NCBI GenBank assembly: GCA_960531495.1
Contig: OY482863.1
Span: 2,124,466-2,188,465 of the forward strand
Direction: 5' to 3'
Source: Zeus faber
Taxonomy: Eukaryota; Chordata; Actinopteri; Zeiformes; Zeidae
DNA: 64,000 bases
Of this stretch, positions 1 through 48,308 are shown piece after piece. The notes beneath the pieces are model-generated. The model was given only the letters and a program-made list of their open reading frames with translations, was not told the origin of the DNA and did no database searches. The first letter of the stretch is position 1. Each line of letters begins with the position of its first letter. A program made the position numbers and the translations under genes.

Positions 1-30
1 AGTCCGTCTGTTTGCGCCTGGCGTCGGCGT

Positions 31-248
31 GCGTCTCAGTGAGCGCTTGTGTTGGGATCTCACTCCCCCGCTCCATATGCAGGTAAACACGTACATTATT
101 TCCGTTTGCAAAGACCAAATGCCAAGACCTCGGCGAGCGGGAAAAATGCGAACAATACAGACTGAAATGTTGGTGCGGTGTGTACTGTGCACAGCGCAGG
201 GTTCAGGCTCAACACATTTATTTAAGTTTCCTGATTTTCTGACTTGTA
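31..248. repeat. Direct duplication, copy A
   Basis: About 215 bases here match 3021-3234 in the same orientation with only scattered substitutions and a 4-base length difference inside an ATTT run near 218-222. Similarity begins at the shared GCGTCTCAGTGAGCG and ends after GACTTGTA. No coding exon could be supported in it. Its nature, segmental duplication or fragment of an interspersed element, is not known. Confidence 0.85.
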
Positions 249-1002
249 CTAGTAGCCTTAAAGTGATACCGATACCAACAGAGTACTTCATTCCATACTT
301 CTTTCTTCTATACCCATCATGTGAATAGAAGCATTCAGTTGCCCAAAATGCAACGACTCTACTCAGACACACTCAGTGTGTCGTGTAGCAATACTTTTGA
401 ACATTTAGGTGGTGTCTCGGCACGCTGAACTGCCAACACCGTCAAATGCGCCGCACTCGACTACGCCACCACAGACTGTTACAGCAGCTGATTGATTGGC
501 TGCTGTGGTAGTGAGCCAATCATACGTCGCATTAAATCCAAGGACGCTTGCGGGGATTGGCTGCGAGCAAAACTACACAAATAGCCATTTTTTTCTAGAT
601 CTGGGTACAAAAAGGATTGAATGCAGGTAAACCCAGCCCCACCCAGCCCCACCCACCCCACCCAAGATGCATGTTCATGTCAGGTGTAAACGGGTCAGAC
701 TGATCAATTAGGGGGGGTTGTATATAGACCATATGAAACGTTTGTTTGATTTAATTTTTTTACTTCTGCTTGTTTTGTTTAAAATACTACAAAAGGTGTT
801 GATTTTAATTTGGTTTTATTATTATTAATTTTTCATCTTTTGTAAATAGTTGATTCGGCGTGACTTTATTATTACTACATTTTTGACGTTTACTGTTCTA
901 TATAAATAAAAGCAAAACTCCACAAAGGATAATTTCTCTTGGTGAATCGTTTGTTCTAACACATCTGAACACAGAACACACCCATTTGATGCCTTCATAC
1001 TG
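249..1002. other. Stretch without recognisable gene
   Basis: No coding exon, RNA gene or clear repeat family recognised. It includes a short C-rich tandem stretch (CCCAGCCCCA-type) at about 630-662 and AT-rich sequence from 740 to 930. Confidence 0.5.
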
Positions 1003-1008
1003 GGTTAC

Positions 1009-1289
1009 CTCAGCGCGACGGCGAGCCTTTGTTTGGGTTCGATGGCCTCTCTGTAGTTCGTGTCCAGCCGCCTCAGGTCGGCACCGACTCTCGACAGCAA
1101 GTCGTCCATTTGCTCGGCGCTCATTCGGAAATAATGATGGTGTCGCTCGGCGTCCAGCCTCAGCTCGGCAACGAGATTGTGGAAGTCCCCCTGCGTCCTC
1201 CTCCTCTGGTTATCTGGGTGAACCCACCATTGGCGCGGCCGCCCCTGCCTCCTCCTCCGCAGCAGACGGAGAAGGAGAACCAGCGCCAC
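1009..1289 (-). pseudogene. PIF/Harbinger (HARBI1-like) transposase N-terminal fragment
   Basis: The minus strand encodes about 94 residues resembling the N-terminus of fish PIF/Harbinger transposases: an arginine-rich leader, WWVHPDNQRRRTQGDFHNLV, then an acidic helix, YFRMSAEQMDDLLSRVG and LDTNYREAIEPKQRLAVAL. In this family the segment precedes the DDE nuclease domain. No in-frame ATG is seen; an upstream in-frame stop is near 1317. The frame runs to CTGAG|GTAACC at 1009/1008, a plausible splice donor, and stops just after. No downstream exon with the catalytic DDE part is visible to position 1. I read it as a truncated element copy. A single exon of a domesticated HARBI1-like gene running off the window is the alternative. 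Confidence 0.6.
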
Positions 1290-1431
1290 CGCCTTCCTCC
1301 TGCTAATAGCAGGTGCTTAAAAAAACAACAACCCCACCCAATTTATTTATGGATGATTATTATTATTATTGTTGTTATTATTAATTCCAGCAATAAAACA
1401 ACTTTTATTCAAAAAGTGATCGTCCACCAAA

Positions 1432-1880
1432 GAGGGATTGCAGCATCTCCCTTGTCACGAAACCTTATTTATGCCTCAAAATAACTTTGTTTCATTCACG
1501 AGGGTCATACTTTGAAGATGATAGCCCACCCAGTCATTTTTACCTGTTGAAATGCCTTTAAAGGGCCAAAACCCGTAACATGTCATTTTCCTCTTTCCAA
1601 AAAGTGATTGCAGCTCCTACCTTGTGACTGAAAGGTTCTTTCTACCTCTAAACGACTTGAATTCACACTTGATGGCCACATCTGACAGGTTATATTCGAC
1701 CCAGTCCTTTTTACCAGTTTAAATACATTTAAGGGGCCAACACAACTCACAAAATGCAGTTTTGCACTTGTCAAACAGTGAATGTAGCTGCACCCTTGTG
1801 GCTGAAAGGCTGTTGATGACTTGAACGACTTGGTTTGTTTCACGAGGTCGTGTTTGACGGATTTTAACCCACACAGCGGG
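1432..1880. repeat. Degenerate ~172-base tandem repeat, about 2.6 copies
   Basis: Three diverged units begin near 1438 (TTGCAGCATCTCCCTTGTCACG), 1609 (TTGCAGCTCCTACCTTGTGACTG) and 1783 (ATGTAGCTGCACCCTTGTGGCTG). Each continues through a CACGAGG-like or ACTTGATGG-like block, ACCCAGTC.TTTTTACC, and TTTAAAGGGGCCAA. The period is about 171-174 bases, satellite-like. Confidence 0.7.
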
Positions 1881-1883
1881 CGG

Positions 1884-1989
1884 CGATCACTTTTTGGCAG
1901 ACGATCACTTTTTGGCAGACGATCACTTTTTGGCAGACGATCACTTTTTGGCAGACGATCACTTTTTGGCAGACGATCACTTTTTGGCA
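1884..1989. repeat. 18-base tandem repeat, about 6 copies
   Basis: Near-perfect repeats of GATCACTTTTTGGCAGAC. The motif AAAAAGTGATCG is also the junction sequence of the degenerate ~172-base units just to the left, so this looks like a local expansion of the end of that unit. There are no spacers, so it is not a CRISPR array. Confidence 0.9.
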
Positions 1990-2555
1990 CGACACCGGAA
2001 GCTGATGTGTGCAACGTAAACAACTAATCCAGCTGGGTCGAGGAACAGACTCCAAATGCGAGTAGAATGGAAAGCAAAAGGTGAAAAGCCCACAGTAAAG
2101 ACTCACCCACCCATTCAAAATGAACAAACTCCACAATAGCTCGTTGTACTGATTAAAAGTCACGACCTGCCGGATCACTCGGGGGACAGCGGCCAATGTT
2201 CCTGGGTTTCCGGTGTAGGCGTGTGTCCGTCGTTGTTTACAGTCCGATGAGCAACACGAGACGCGAGGCTGGAGTTGCTTTGAATGGGGGCGACGTCAGA
2301 CCGACGGGCGCTGGGTTCCGCCTCGTTCGCTCTCCACACGGACCGTAAACAACGATGAGCGCTCGGAAAAGGAAGTCTCGGCCCGGATATCCGCTGGCTA
2401 CACCGGAAGCTCAAAAATAGCGCGCTTCCTCTTCCGCCTTTTCTTCTTGTGTTTAATTAGCGGTTGTCGAACCAGCGTAGAGCACTAGCGCCACCAGCTG
2501 GACTGGAGTGTGGGCAACAGACGACGTACGTCTATTCTAAAAAGAAAGAAAATAC

Positions 2556-2790
2556 AATTATTATTATTATTATTATGATTATTATTATAATTATTATTAT
2601 AATAATTATTATTATTATAAATATAATAATAATAATAATTATTATTATTATTATTATTATTTTATTATGAATATTATTATTATTATCAGTATTATTATTG
2701 TTATTATTATTATTATTATTATTAATATTATTTTTATAATATATAATAATAATTATAATAATAATAACAATAATATAATATCTCTCTCTC
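2556..2790. repeat. ATT/TTA-rich microsatellite block
   Basis: Interrupted (ATT)n and (TAA)n trinucleotide repeats of about 235 bases ending in a short (TC)n. Confidence 0.95.
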
Positions 2791-3020
2791 TCCACATGTT
2801 TTACCGTCTCCAGGTGAATGTAACTTTAAACCCTCATTTCACCCACTGTGTGTGGACGTGTAAAGCTCCATTTTAAATGTTCCTTCCAAGTGTTCGTGGG
2901 CCTTGATGCTGAACTTGAATCTGCGCATGCCAACGCTTCCTTTTGTCGTTTTCCCTCCACGCGCTGTGACGCTTGCACTGCCATCTGAACCCCTGACCCC
3001 GTTGGCACCGGTGTTACCAG

Positions 3021-3234
3021 GCGTCTCAGTGAGCGCTTGTGTTGGGATCTCACTCCCCCGCTCCATATGCAGGTAAACACGTACATTATTTCCGTTCGCA
3101 AAGACCAAATGCCAAGACCTCAGCGAACGGGAAAAATGTGAACAATACAGACTGAAATGTTGGTGCGGTGTGTACTGTGCACAGCGCAGGGTTCAGGCTC
3201 AACACATTTAAGTTTCCTGATTTTCTGACTTGTA
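3021..3234. repeat. Direct duplication, copy B
   Basis: Matches 31-248 in the same orientation. The two copies bracket the Harbinger fragment and the tandem arrays, a spacing of about 3.0 kb. Confidence 0.85.
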
Positions 3235-3765
3235 TGGAAAACGAAAAATGTGAACAGAACTCAGAGAACTGAAGTGTTTTCTCCTCCAGACTGCGGTGCG
3301 CCGTACACAGCTGCTTTTCCTGTGTTTTTTGCTTTGGATCTGTTTATTTTAGTTTGTTTCCTAGTTGAAAGAAACTACATTTTTTAACCCAACTGGTCCA
3401 GTGGACGCCTGTGTCTCAGAACAAACAGATAAAAACAGAGCGACCCCTGTGCGTTGAGGAGACGCATCGCACGACACCGAGACTGTGACGGTGGGATCAA
3501 TGGGGCGCGAGCTATGGCCGCGTCAAAAGTGCAACTTTGACCTGTTGGTGGCGGTAGACGCACGGTCCGATCGCTCCCCAATCTTTTGGATTTCGACGAG
3601 TGGGAACAATGTCTATGAATGCGCTCAATTGTGCAAAAAGCGACTGGTGGGAACATGGTGAACTAGAAGAAGTGGCGGAACAGTAATGAAACATAGAGTA
3701 ACAGTAGGTTGTCTGCAGCTTCAGTGCTAGACTCTAATCTATCACGTCCTTCTGTACTAAAGCAG
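3235..3765. other. Stretch without recognisable gene
   Basis: No coding exon supported. Short open frames on the minus strand at 3384-3694 have no recognisable domain. Confidence 0.45.
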
Positions 3766-3771
3766 TTTATT
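3766..3771 (-). terminator. Candidate poly(A) signal of nrbp2
   Basis: AATAAA on the minus strand in an AT-rich context. An alternative AATAAA lies at 4580-4585. Assignment to nrbp2 is by orientation and absence of another gene in between. Confidence 0.35.
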
Positions 3772-5651
3772 ATTACACTAAACTAGGATTACATTTCCTT
3801 CTGAAGACATTCATTTACTAACACATGTACTACAGAGATGTCAAGTAAAATATCAAAACATATTTCATGTGGTGTGAAAAAGCATCTGTTAGACGTAGTC
3901 AATATGTCACATAACATTTTTATTCTCATTTCTGTAGTTGCAGAAGCTACAATATTCAAAAGAGGGTTAAGCAGATCACGTCCAAAGCCAAGTTTCATTC
4001 AACAAATTCACAGGAAAAACAAACAAAAAAAAAAAAAAATTAATTCAACGGAAAGTAAGACCGACGTGGACGGACAGTCTGGACATTCATATCTTCTCGG
4101 TCAGGTTCCTTCTGGAACCGACAGAACTCTGGCCAGCGATTATAAAGGCAATATTGCAAATGCAAGAGTGTGAATGGTTTTAATGGTTTTTAGGCGTTTT
4201 AGACATGCAGCTTCCTGGAGCCAATCCAAGTTCAGAGTAAAACAGCAAACCCCCTAAAAAGCCGCCAACAAATATGTACAGAACAGACTTTAGGCGGATG
4301 TCTGGGAGCATTTGACCCGGTAGAGGCCTCTACACAGAGTACATTACGCTCCACGTGTCTGAGCGCTGACTGTACACGAGCCTCGCTGACGGAACTGCGG
4401 TTTGACCGACCCCCAAGAACTCAGCCAAGGAACAGATCGGCGGCTCCTTCAGCGTCAGGTTGGATTCTCCCGCCTCAAATAGTTCTACGGCATCACCTCC
4501 AACTACGTCGGCTGAAGTGATTTGTTCCGTTTCCACGGCCGTTCTGTTTAGGGGATGATATTTAGGCCTCACAAATTATTTTATTAGTAGTAAGTCCATA
4601 AAGTCCATAATTCACTTCCATGTCCATTGGGATGAAAGTGGAGTGTGAGAAGCAAACATTCCATGATCGTAAAACGACTTTGACTTCTGACCCCGAACCT
4701 GCAAGATGCCTTGACGCCACCGCGGTGACATCTCCTGCAAAACGCCGGCGCATGAATTTGAATGAATTTTCGGCACATTATTCTTATTATTTTTTGTGCT
4801 CCAAAACAGGTCCGAAAATATAAATAACAAAACAAAAGCGACAATTCAAAGCAATCTTGAGAAAGTGTTGAATTTAGCAAAACGATTCCATTACTTAATA
4901 ACATGGTGATTTTCACTGTTTTCATCAGGGTAACACAGAGTTACCGTATGTTCACATTTTCTAGAACTCCATTTCATCCACACACACACGGGAGGGCACT
5001 GACTGCACAAATGTGTCTCATTGTTTTCTACATTTGGGAGGTGTGATGTCAGAGATCCCTCTGTGCAAGGGTCATGGAACCGTACGTAAAGCTCATTTCC
5101 CAATTTAAACAGGAAGGTGAGCTGAGTTCAGGAGGGCTTTCACATTCTAAATTGAGATTTTTCATTTGCAGAACAAAGGTAGGAAGTCGGTTGATTTTGG
5201 CCCAAAATAACAACTCATATTTCGACGTTTCGTCCGTTTGATTTGGGCGTTTTGTTCCAGGTAAAAGTTGCCATCGGAGGCACTTTGCAAGTCTTTGGCG
5301 TTCACAACACGTTCACAGGGGGAAGCCCCGAAGAGCGCGACAGGTCGTGAGACAGGCGGCGTCCAGTACAAGCGCTGACGCAGGGAGCCATTACCACGCG
5401 GCATGCTGGGAGAAAAAACATGCACGCACGCTTGCACGCACGCACGCATGCTCGCGCTGTCATCCGGAGCGTGCTGTGGAGTGCATGACTCTGAAAACGG
5501 TCCCGCGCGTCGCTCCCGTGCTTCACAGTAAATCACAAATAAATAAGTCAAGGGAATGGGTGTAGCGTTTGCAGTGCACGTCGGACGGAATCTTAAGACC
5601 AAAGTCAGTTGTTTTTCAAAAGTCTAATGAGCAATTGACCCGTTGTTCATA

Positions 5652-5772
5652 TACTGTACATACAGTGTAGTATACTGTAGATACAGTGTACTGTACATAC
5701 AGTGTAGTGTACTGTACATACAGTGTAGTGTACTGTAGATACAGTGTACTGTACATACAGTGTACTGTATAT
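5652..5772. repeat. TACTGTACATACAGTGTA tandem repeat
   Basis: About 120 bases of imperfect repeats with periods near 17-22 bases built on GTACTGTACATACAGTGTA. It is partly palindromic (TGTACA). It lies in the presumed nrbp2 3' UTR. Confidence 0.85.
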
Positions 5773-5910
5773 AAAAACAGGGTAATACAGAGGGTTTATA
5801 AATGTTATCGCTCCTGTGTACATGTGTTGTATAAGTCAGCTTTCGCCCGTTGAAATGCAGGTGGGAGCACAAACAAAAAGTTCATGGTGTAACAAAAAAG
5901 TCCTTCTGGA

Positions 5911-5911
5911 A

Positions 5912-5955
<44 letters not shown>
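5911..5955. repeat. (TG)n microsatellite
   Basis: About 22 TG dinucleotides. Confidence 0.95.
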
Positions 5956-5958
<3 letters not shown>

Positions 5959-6303
5959 ATCCATGTGGACGGCGGCGTCACGGAGGAGCAGGACGCCTCA
6001 ACTCTTAAGGCACGACGGCCCTTTTAGGCGGGTGGAGTTTGTCAACCTTCCACTGCAGGGTGGGGCAGCGGAACACAGCCGTAATGTCTTCAATCCTCTG
6101 GCTCCAACCTCAGCCCCCCCGTCCCCCGTCAAGATGCTGCGACTCATCCCTCCGTTATTCTGGGTGCGCTGGGCTGGGCGGCAGGGATCCCGGCGGTGTG
6201 TTCCTCTCCGTCTCCTGGGGAGCGGTCAAAGCCCCCCCCCCCCCCCCCCTCCCTCGGTGTGCGGTGGCCCCTCCCGGGCGGGGTGGCGGGCGGCGGCCCC
6301 TCC

Positions 6304-42864
<36,561 letters not shown>

Positions 42865-42935
42865 TTTATTATGAGTGTTATTAGAATCCCTTGATGTTCA
42901 GATGCAGCCCGGCTGCGGGGCGGACCGTCCGCGGT

Positions 42936-43040
42936 CCCGGTCCCGGGTCTCGGCTCCGGGTCTCGGCTCCGGGTCTCGGCTCCGGGTCTCGGCTCCGGGT
43001 CTCGGCTCCGGGTCTCGGCTCCGGGTCTCGGCTCCGGGCT
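42936..43040. repeat. 12-base tandem repeat upstream of nrbp2 ATG
   Basis: About eight units of GGGTCTCGGCTCC type, 72-176 bases upstream of the start codon, so probably in the 5' UTR or core promoter. Confidence 0.95.
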
Positions 43041-43255
43041 GCGATCAGCGCATCTTGCAGAGGAAAAAAAAACCAAACCCAAAACAACCGAATGGTCCTG
43101 GAACCTCAAACCCGAGGAGAGCCGCCCCCCGTGCCCGCCCCCATCCGAGCGGGAGGAGAGGCGCGGACGCTGCGTGCGCGCTGCGGAGCGGACGCGCCGC
43201 TGTATCGTGCGTCGGTCGAGGCGGGAGCGACGCGCGCCGCCTCCGGTGCTGTGGC

Positions 43256-43355
43256 GTGCGGGAGGCGTCTGACGTCTGACGTGCGGGAGGCGTCTGACGT
43301 CTGACGTGCGGGAGGCGTCTGACGTCTGACGTGCGGGAGGCGTCTGACGTCTGAC
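43256..43355. repeat. 25-base tandem repeat with CRE-like half sites
   Basis: Four identical units of GTGCGGGAGGCGTCTGACGT CTGAC. Each holds TGACGTCT, one base from the CREB/ATF site TGACGTCA, and the TGACGTG junction. Confidence 0.95.
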
Positions 43356-44344
43356 GCGCGTCGCGTCGGCGCTGCAGCTCCTGCGGCGCTGCAGTACCGT
43401 AAAGACGCGAGCGGCGGCGCGGCCGACGAGCGGGTCGTCTCGAACGAACCGTTCGCGCACCGAGGAAAAGTTGATTTAATAATCGTAACTAATTCATCGT
43501 GAATGTCAAGGTCATTTGCTGATATTTAATGTCTTTCATATATTTCTGGTTCGTTGAACGACGTAAGTTATTGTATGGGATCTTGTTTTTCCGTTTTTTA
43601 TTATTTTTATGACTGAAACCATGTTGTTGTTGTTGTTGTTGTTGTTTTTTGTTTGTATCTGTCGCTTACCACTAGATAGAGTTTATAATTCCATGTCTGG
43701 TCGTGTAGTTATTGTTTACATCCATTCGCTCGCCGCTCCAAGCGAACGTCTGTGTCCGGCTGAGGTCCCCGAGTCGCGGGTGAAAGGCGCGGACGGCTCC
43801 TCCTCCGGGGGGGTGGGTGTGACTCCAGACTCCCGACTCATTTTCCACAGTTGTTCGCCGCAGACGGATCGTTCGCGGGCGTCGGCGGGCGCCGTGGTTA
43901 CCGTAAATGCGCTAAGGTTTTCAATCCCGGGAAGAGGTTTTGTCGGGCGAGCGCGGCGCGCCCCCTGGCGGCGACGCGCGGTGACGCGCCCCCACGACGG
44001 CCCCGCAGCGCGCGCCAGAGAGAGAGACCACGTGATCACGACGTCACTTCCGCCGGAGCCGGAAAGGATTTGATTTGTGATCGAGGTTCGAAAGGTTCCC
44101 GCCACGATGTTGACTCATGGTTTTTAGTTTTTACAGATAAAAGCAGCAAAGTAGAGAAATGAATACAAGCAAATATAGAAGTACAGGAATAGACAGTTAC
44201 ATATGTCAATTATTAACTCCTATTTAAATGTATATATACTGTGTGTGTATATTTGCCCGCAGGTCATCCAGGGGACGTGTACTCTGCTTCTTCCGTGGGT
44301 TCAAGCGTCTCACACCTGGAGACTGGCAACTTCATTTGAATGAC

Positions 44345-44350
44345 TTTATT
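44345..44350 (-). terminator. Poly(A) signal of the B-lectin gene
   Basis: AATAAA on the minus strand, about 60 bases after the lectin stop codon; a very short 3' UTR is implied. Confidence 0.6.
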
Positions 44351-44407
44351 GTCAGTGACACATCAGGTTTATTTGTTGTGTTTATTGGTGACCTCCGTCA
44401 TTTCATT

Positions 44408-44650
44408 TCATGGTTTCTGCCAGATGTCCTTGCCCTCCCTCTGCACCGGCAGCTTGCCGTCGTCCGTCAGCTGGAAGCGGCACATGTTGGGCACATCTTT
44501 AGCGGTGCCGCTGTTCCAACAGGCGTCGCCGCTCTTCCCGTACATCACCAGGTTGCAGTCGGCCTGCATGCACAAGCGCTCGCCGTCCTTGGTCGCCGTG
44601 TTACTCTCCCACACCGGCTTCCAGCCGAACAGCACGAAGTTGCCATCCTC
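44408..44650 (-). CDS. B-lectin exon 2 (80 codons and stop)
   Basis: From EDGNFVLFGWKPVW to REGKDIWQKP, TGA at 44408-44410. The acceptor is GTAATTGCAG. It contains the intact QxDxNxVxY site and three cysteines. Confidence 0.85.
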   Translation of the reverse strand, partial: EDGNFVLFGWKPVWESNTATKDGERLCMQADCNLVMYGKSGDACWNSGTAKDVPNMCRFQLTDDGKLPVQREGKDIWQKP

Positions 44651-44754
44651 CTGCAATTACCACAATAAAGTCCGATGCCTGTACACGGCCAACACATCAA
44701 CTTCAACACTTAGCTGTTCACTAGCTGCCTAATAATCCCTAATTTAATAATAAT

Positions 44755-44821
44755 ATATAACACTATATATATATATATATAAAATAAATAACAGTATACA
44801 AATAATAATAATATATAACAG

Positions 44822-44854
<33 letters not shown>

Positions 44855-45228
44855 AATAACAGTATACAAATAATAATATATAACACTATATATATAAGTA
44901 TAATATATAACAGTATATAAATCTAATATATAACTGTATATAAATAATATATAACGATATATATATAAGCATAATATATAACAGTATATATATATAAATC
45001 TAATATATAACCATATATATAAATCGAATATATAACAGTATATATAAGTATAATATATAACAGTATATATATATATATATATAAAATATAACAGTATATA
45101 TATATTATAATAATATATAACAGTATATATATATATATATATATATATATGTAAATCTAATATATAACCATATATATAAATATAATATATAACAGTATAT
45201 ATATATATAAGTATAATATATAACAATA
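44755..45228. repeat. TA-rich satellite in lectin intron (left part)
   Basis: Degenerate repeats of TAATATATAACAGTATATAT with (TA)n runs. The same sequence continues at 46837-47145 on the other side of the Tc1 element, so the transposon split one array. Confidence 0.9.
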
Positions 45229-45230
45229 TA

Positions 45231-46834
<1,604 letters not shown>

Positions 46835-46836
46835 TA

Positions 46837-47079
46837 TATATAATAATAATATATAACAGTATATATATATAAATATGATAAATAACAGTACATATAATAA
46901 TAAAAATATATAGCTGTACATATATATATAAATATAATATATAACTGTATATAAATAATAATATATAACAATATAGATATAAGTATATATATAACAGTAT
47001 ATATATATAAATCTAATATATAACCATATATATATAAATCTAATATATAACAGTATATATATATATCTAATATATAACA

Positions 47080-47119
<40 letters not shown>

Positions 47120-47145
47120 CAGTATATATATATATATAATATATA
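46837..47145. repeat. TA-rich satellite in lectin intron (right part)
   Basis: Continuation of the TAATATATAACAGTATATAT array beyond the Tc1 element. Confidence 0.9.
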
Positions 47146-47224
47146 CAACCACGCCCTGACCACACCCAGTGGCCAGAGCAACAGCACACACACATTTCAC
47201 TGTGCGCAGGCTTGGGTTACTGAC

Positions 47225-47314
47225 CTGGAAGACGGCCTTTCACTCCCTGTTGTTGGAAAGGAGAAAGTCTCCCCTGCGGAGTTCGTCATTTCTGGACAAG
47301 AAGTTCCTGCTCAT
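47225..47314 (-). pseudogene. B-lectin exon 1 with TGA at codon 25
   Basis: ATG at 47312-47314, donor CAG|GTCAGT at 47224. Just upstream of the ATG, TTTCACTTCAG|CACAATG looks like a splice acceptor, so a non-coding leader exon further right is likely. In-frame TGA at 47240-47242. Confidence 0.8.
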
Positions 47315-47320
47315 TGTGCT

Positions 47321-48305
47321 GAAGTGAAAGACAAAGTAAAGGAAAAGGGACTTTGTGTACATTTTACAGACTAAACACTGACATCTTTTTTATGACACAA
47401 TTTTCATTCGTAACCGGAAATATTCTGCAGCCGAAAACCTGTTAATCTCACATACAGTATAATAATAATAATAATTATAATTATAATGATACTATTCTTA
47501 TTGCTCTGATTTTTATTATTATTAATGTAATTGGCATTTTTCGAGTTAAAAGTATCTAAGCACGACAGAACGCACAGACACGGTTGGGGTCTCGTGAGAA
47601 CCCAGATGGCTCAGACGTCTTGTTCCAGTTTGATCAATATCCATCTACGTTCGGAGCAGAAATGAGTGAAAAAAAAAACTTACCACAAGTGGAAGAACGT
47701 TGGTGCAATTTGATTATTTTCAGGAGCGGGACGCTTTGTGACCTCATCACCACAAGTTATACAAGTCCGAGCCTGCGCCTTGTGGACTACATAGTGTTTA
47801 CGTACACAGACAACCCGAGCCGATGCTGCGTTTATAGGAAACTCGGGAAATTGTAACTCGCTTTAGTAGCGATGCCAATGTAAAGATGAGCGACCGCACA
47901 AACTGCTGACACGTTCCATGGGAACTATCATTTGTAACCGGTGTCGATACGAAGTGATGGTTTGTTTAACGGGAACTTGGACCCCGTATATTCCTGCCGG
48001 CAGCTGTATTATCATTATTTCTACAGATAAAGTCCTACTGAGAAAGATACATCCATACAATCCTATTCCGATTTTCGGTTCAGTTTTGGGTGTGGTGGGC
48101 TCCTTACTTACAGGCTTCGGGTTTCCCTCTCCAGGCAGAGCAGAGCTGCAGAGAAAAACAAAATCAAGGTGGAGCTGGAAGTCAGAGGACTGTACTTTAT
48201 ATTGTGCGGGTGAGGGTGAGAGGAGGAGCAGCAGGAGGTAACCAAACATGATGTGGATGATGGAGCTGCCAGGACCCAACCGAGCACAATCCCCTGGGGG
48301 GCTGT
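47321..48305. other. Upstream region of the lectin gene
   Basis: No coding exon supported. It should hold the lectin promoter and a possible leader exon. A weak exon-like signal is present on the minus strand at 48112-48145. Confidence 0.4.
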
Positions 48306-48308
48306 ACA

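Larger units (their letters stand above)
3766..6303 (-). other. Probable nrbp2 3' UTR
   Basis: This is the sequence after the nrbp2 stop codon. It is mostly non-repetitive AT-rich sequence without coding exons, as expected for a 3' UTR. Minus-strand AATAAA hexamers lie at 4580-4585 and 3766-3771, so a transcript end about 1.7 or 2.5 kb after the stop is plausible. Which one is used cannot be told from sequence. It also holds a poly(A) run (4027-4039), a TACAGTGTA tandem repeat and a (TG)n run. Confidence 0.4.
42865..44070 (-). promoter_or_regulatory. CpG-rich promoter region of nrbp2
   Basis: The 1.2 kb upstream of the nrbp2 ATG is GC-rich with frequent CpG, unlike its surroundings, as expected for a CpG-island promoter. 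It contains two tandem arrays (listed separately). At about 44040-44072 there is a TGACGTCA-like CACGACGTCACTTCCGCC cluster with ETS-type CTTCCG and CCGGAAA. No TATA box is obvious. The transcription start is not determined. Confidence 0.6.

Noticed and set aside
1884-1989. Regular 18-base repeats resembling a CRISPR array
   Set aside because: No spacers between repeats, and the context is a eukaryotic genome.
2826-3108. Minus-strand frame with collagen-like GNTGANGVRGSDG and RRFKFSIKAHEHLEGTFKME
   Set aside because: Suggestive but no consistent family, no clear splice sites on both sides, and it overlaps the duplicated segment.
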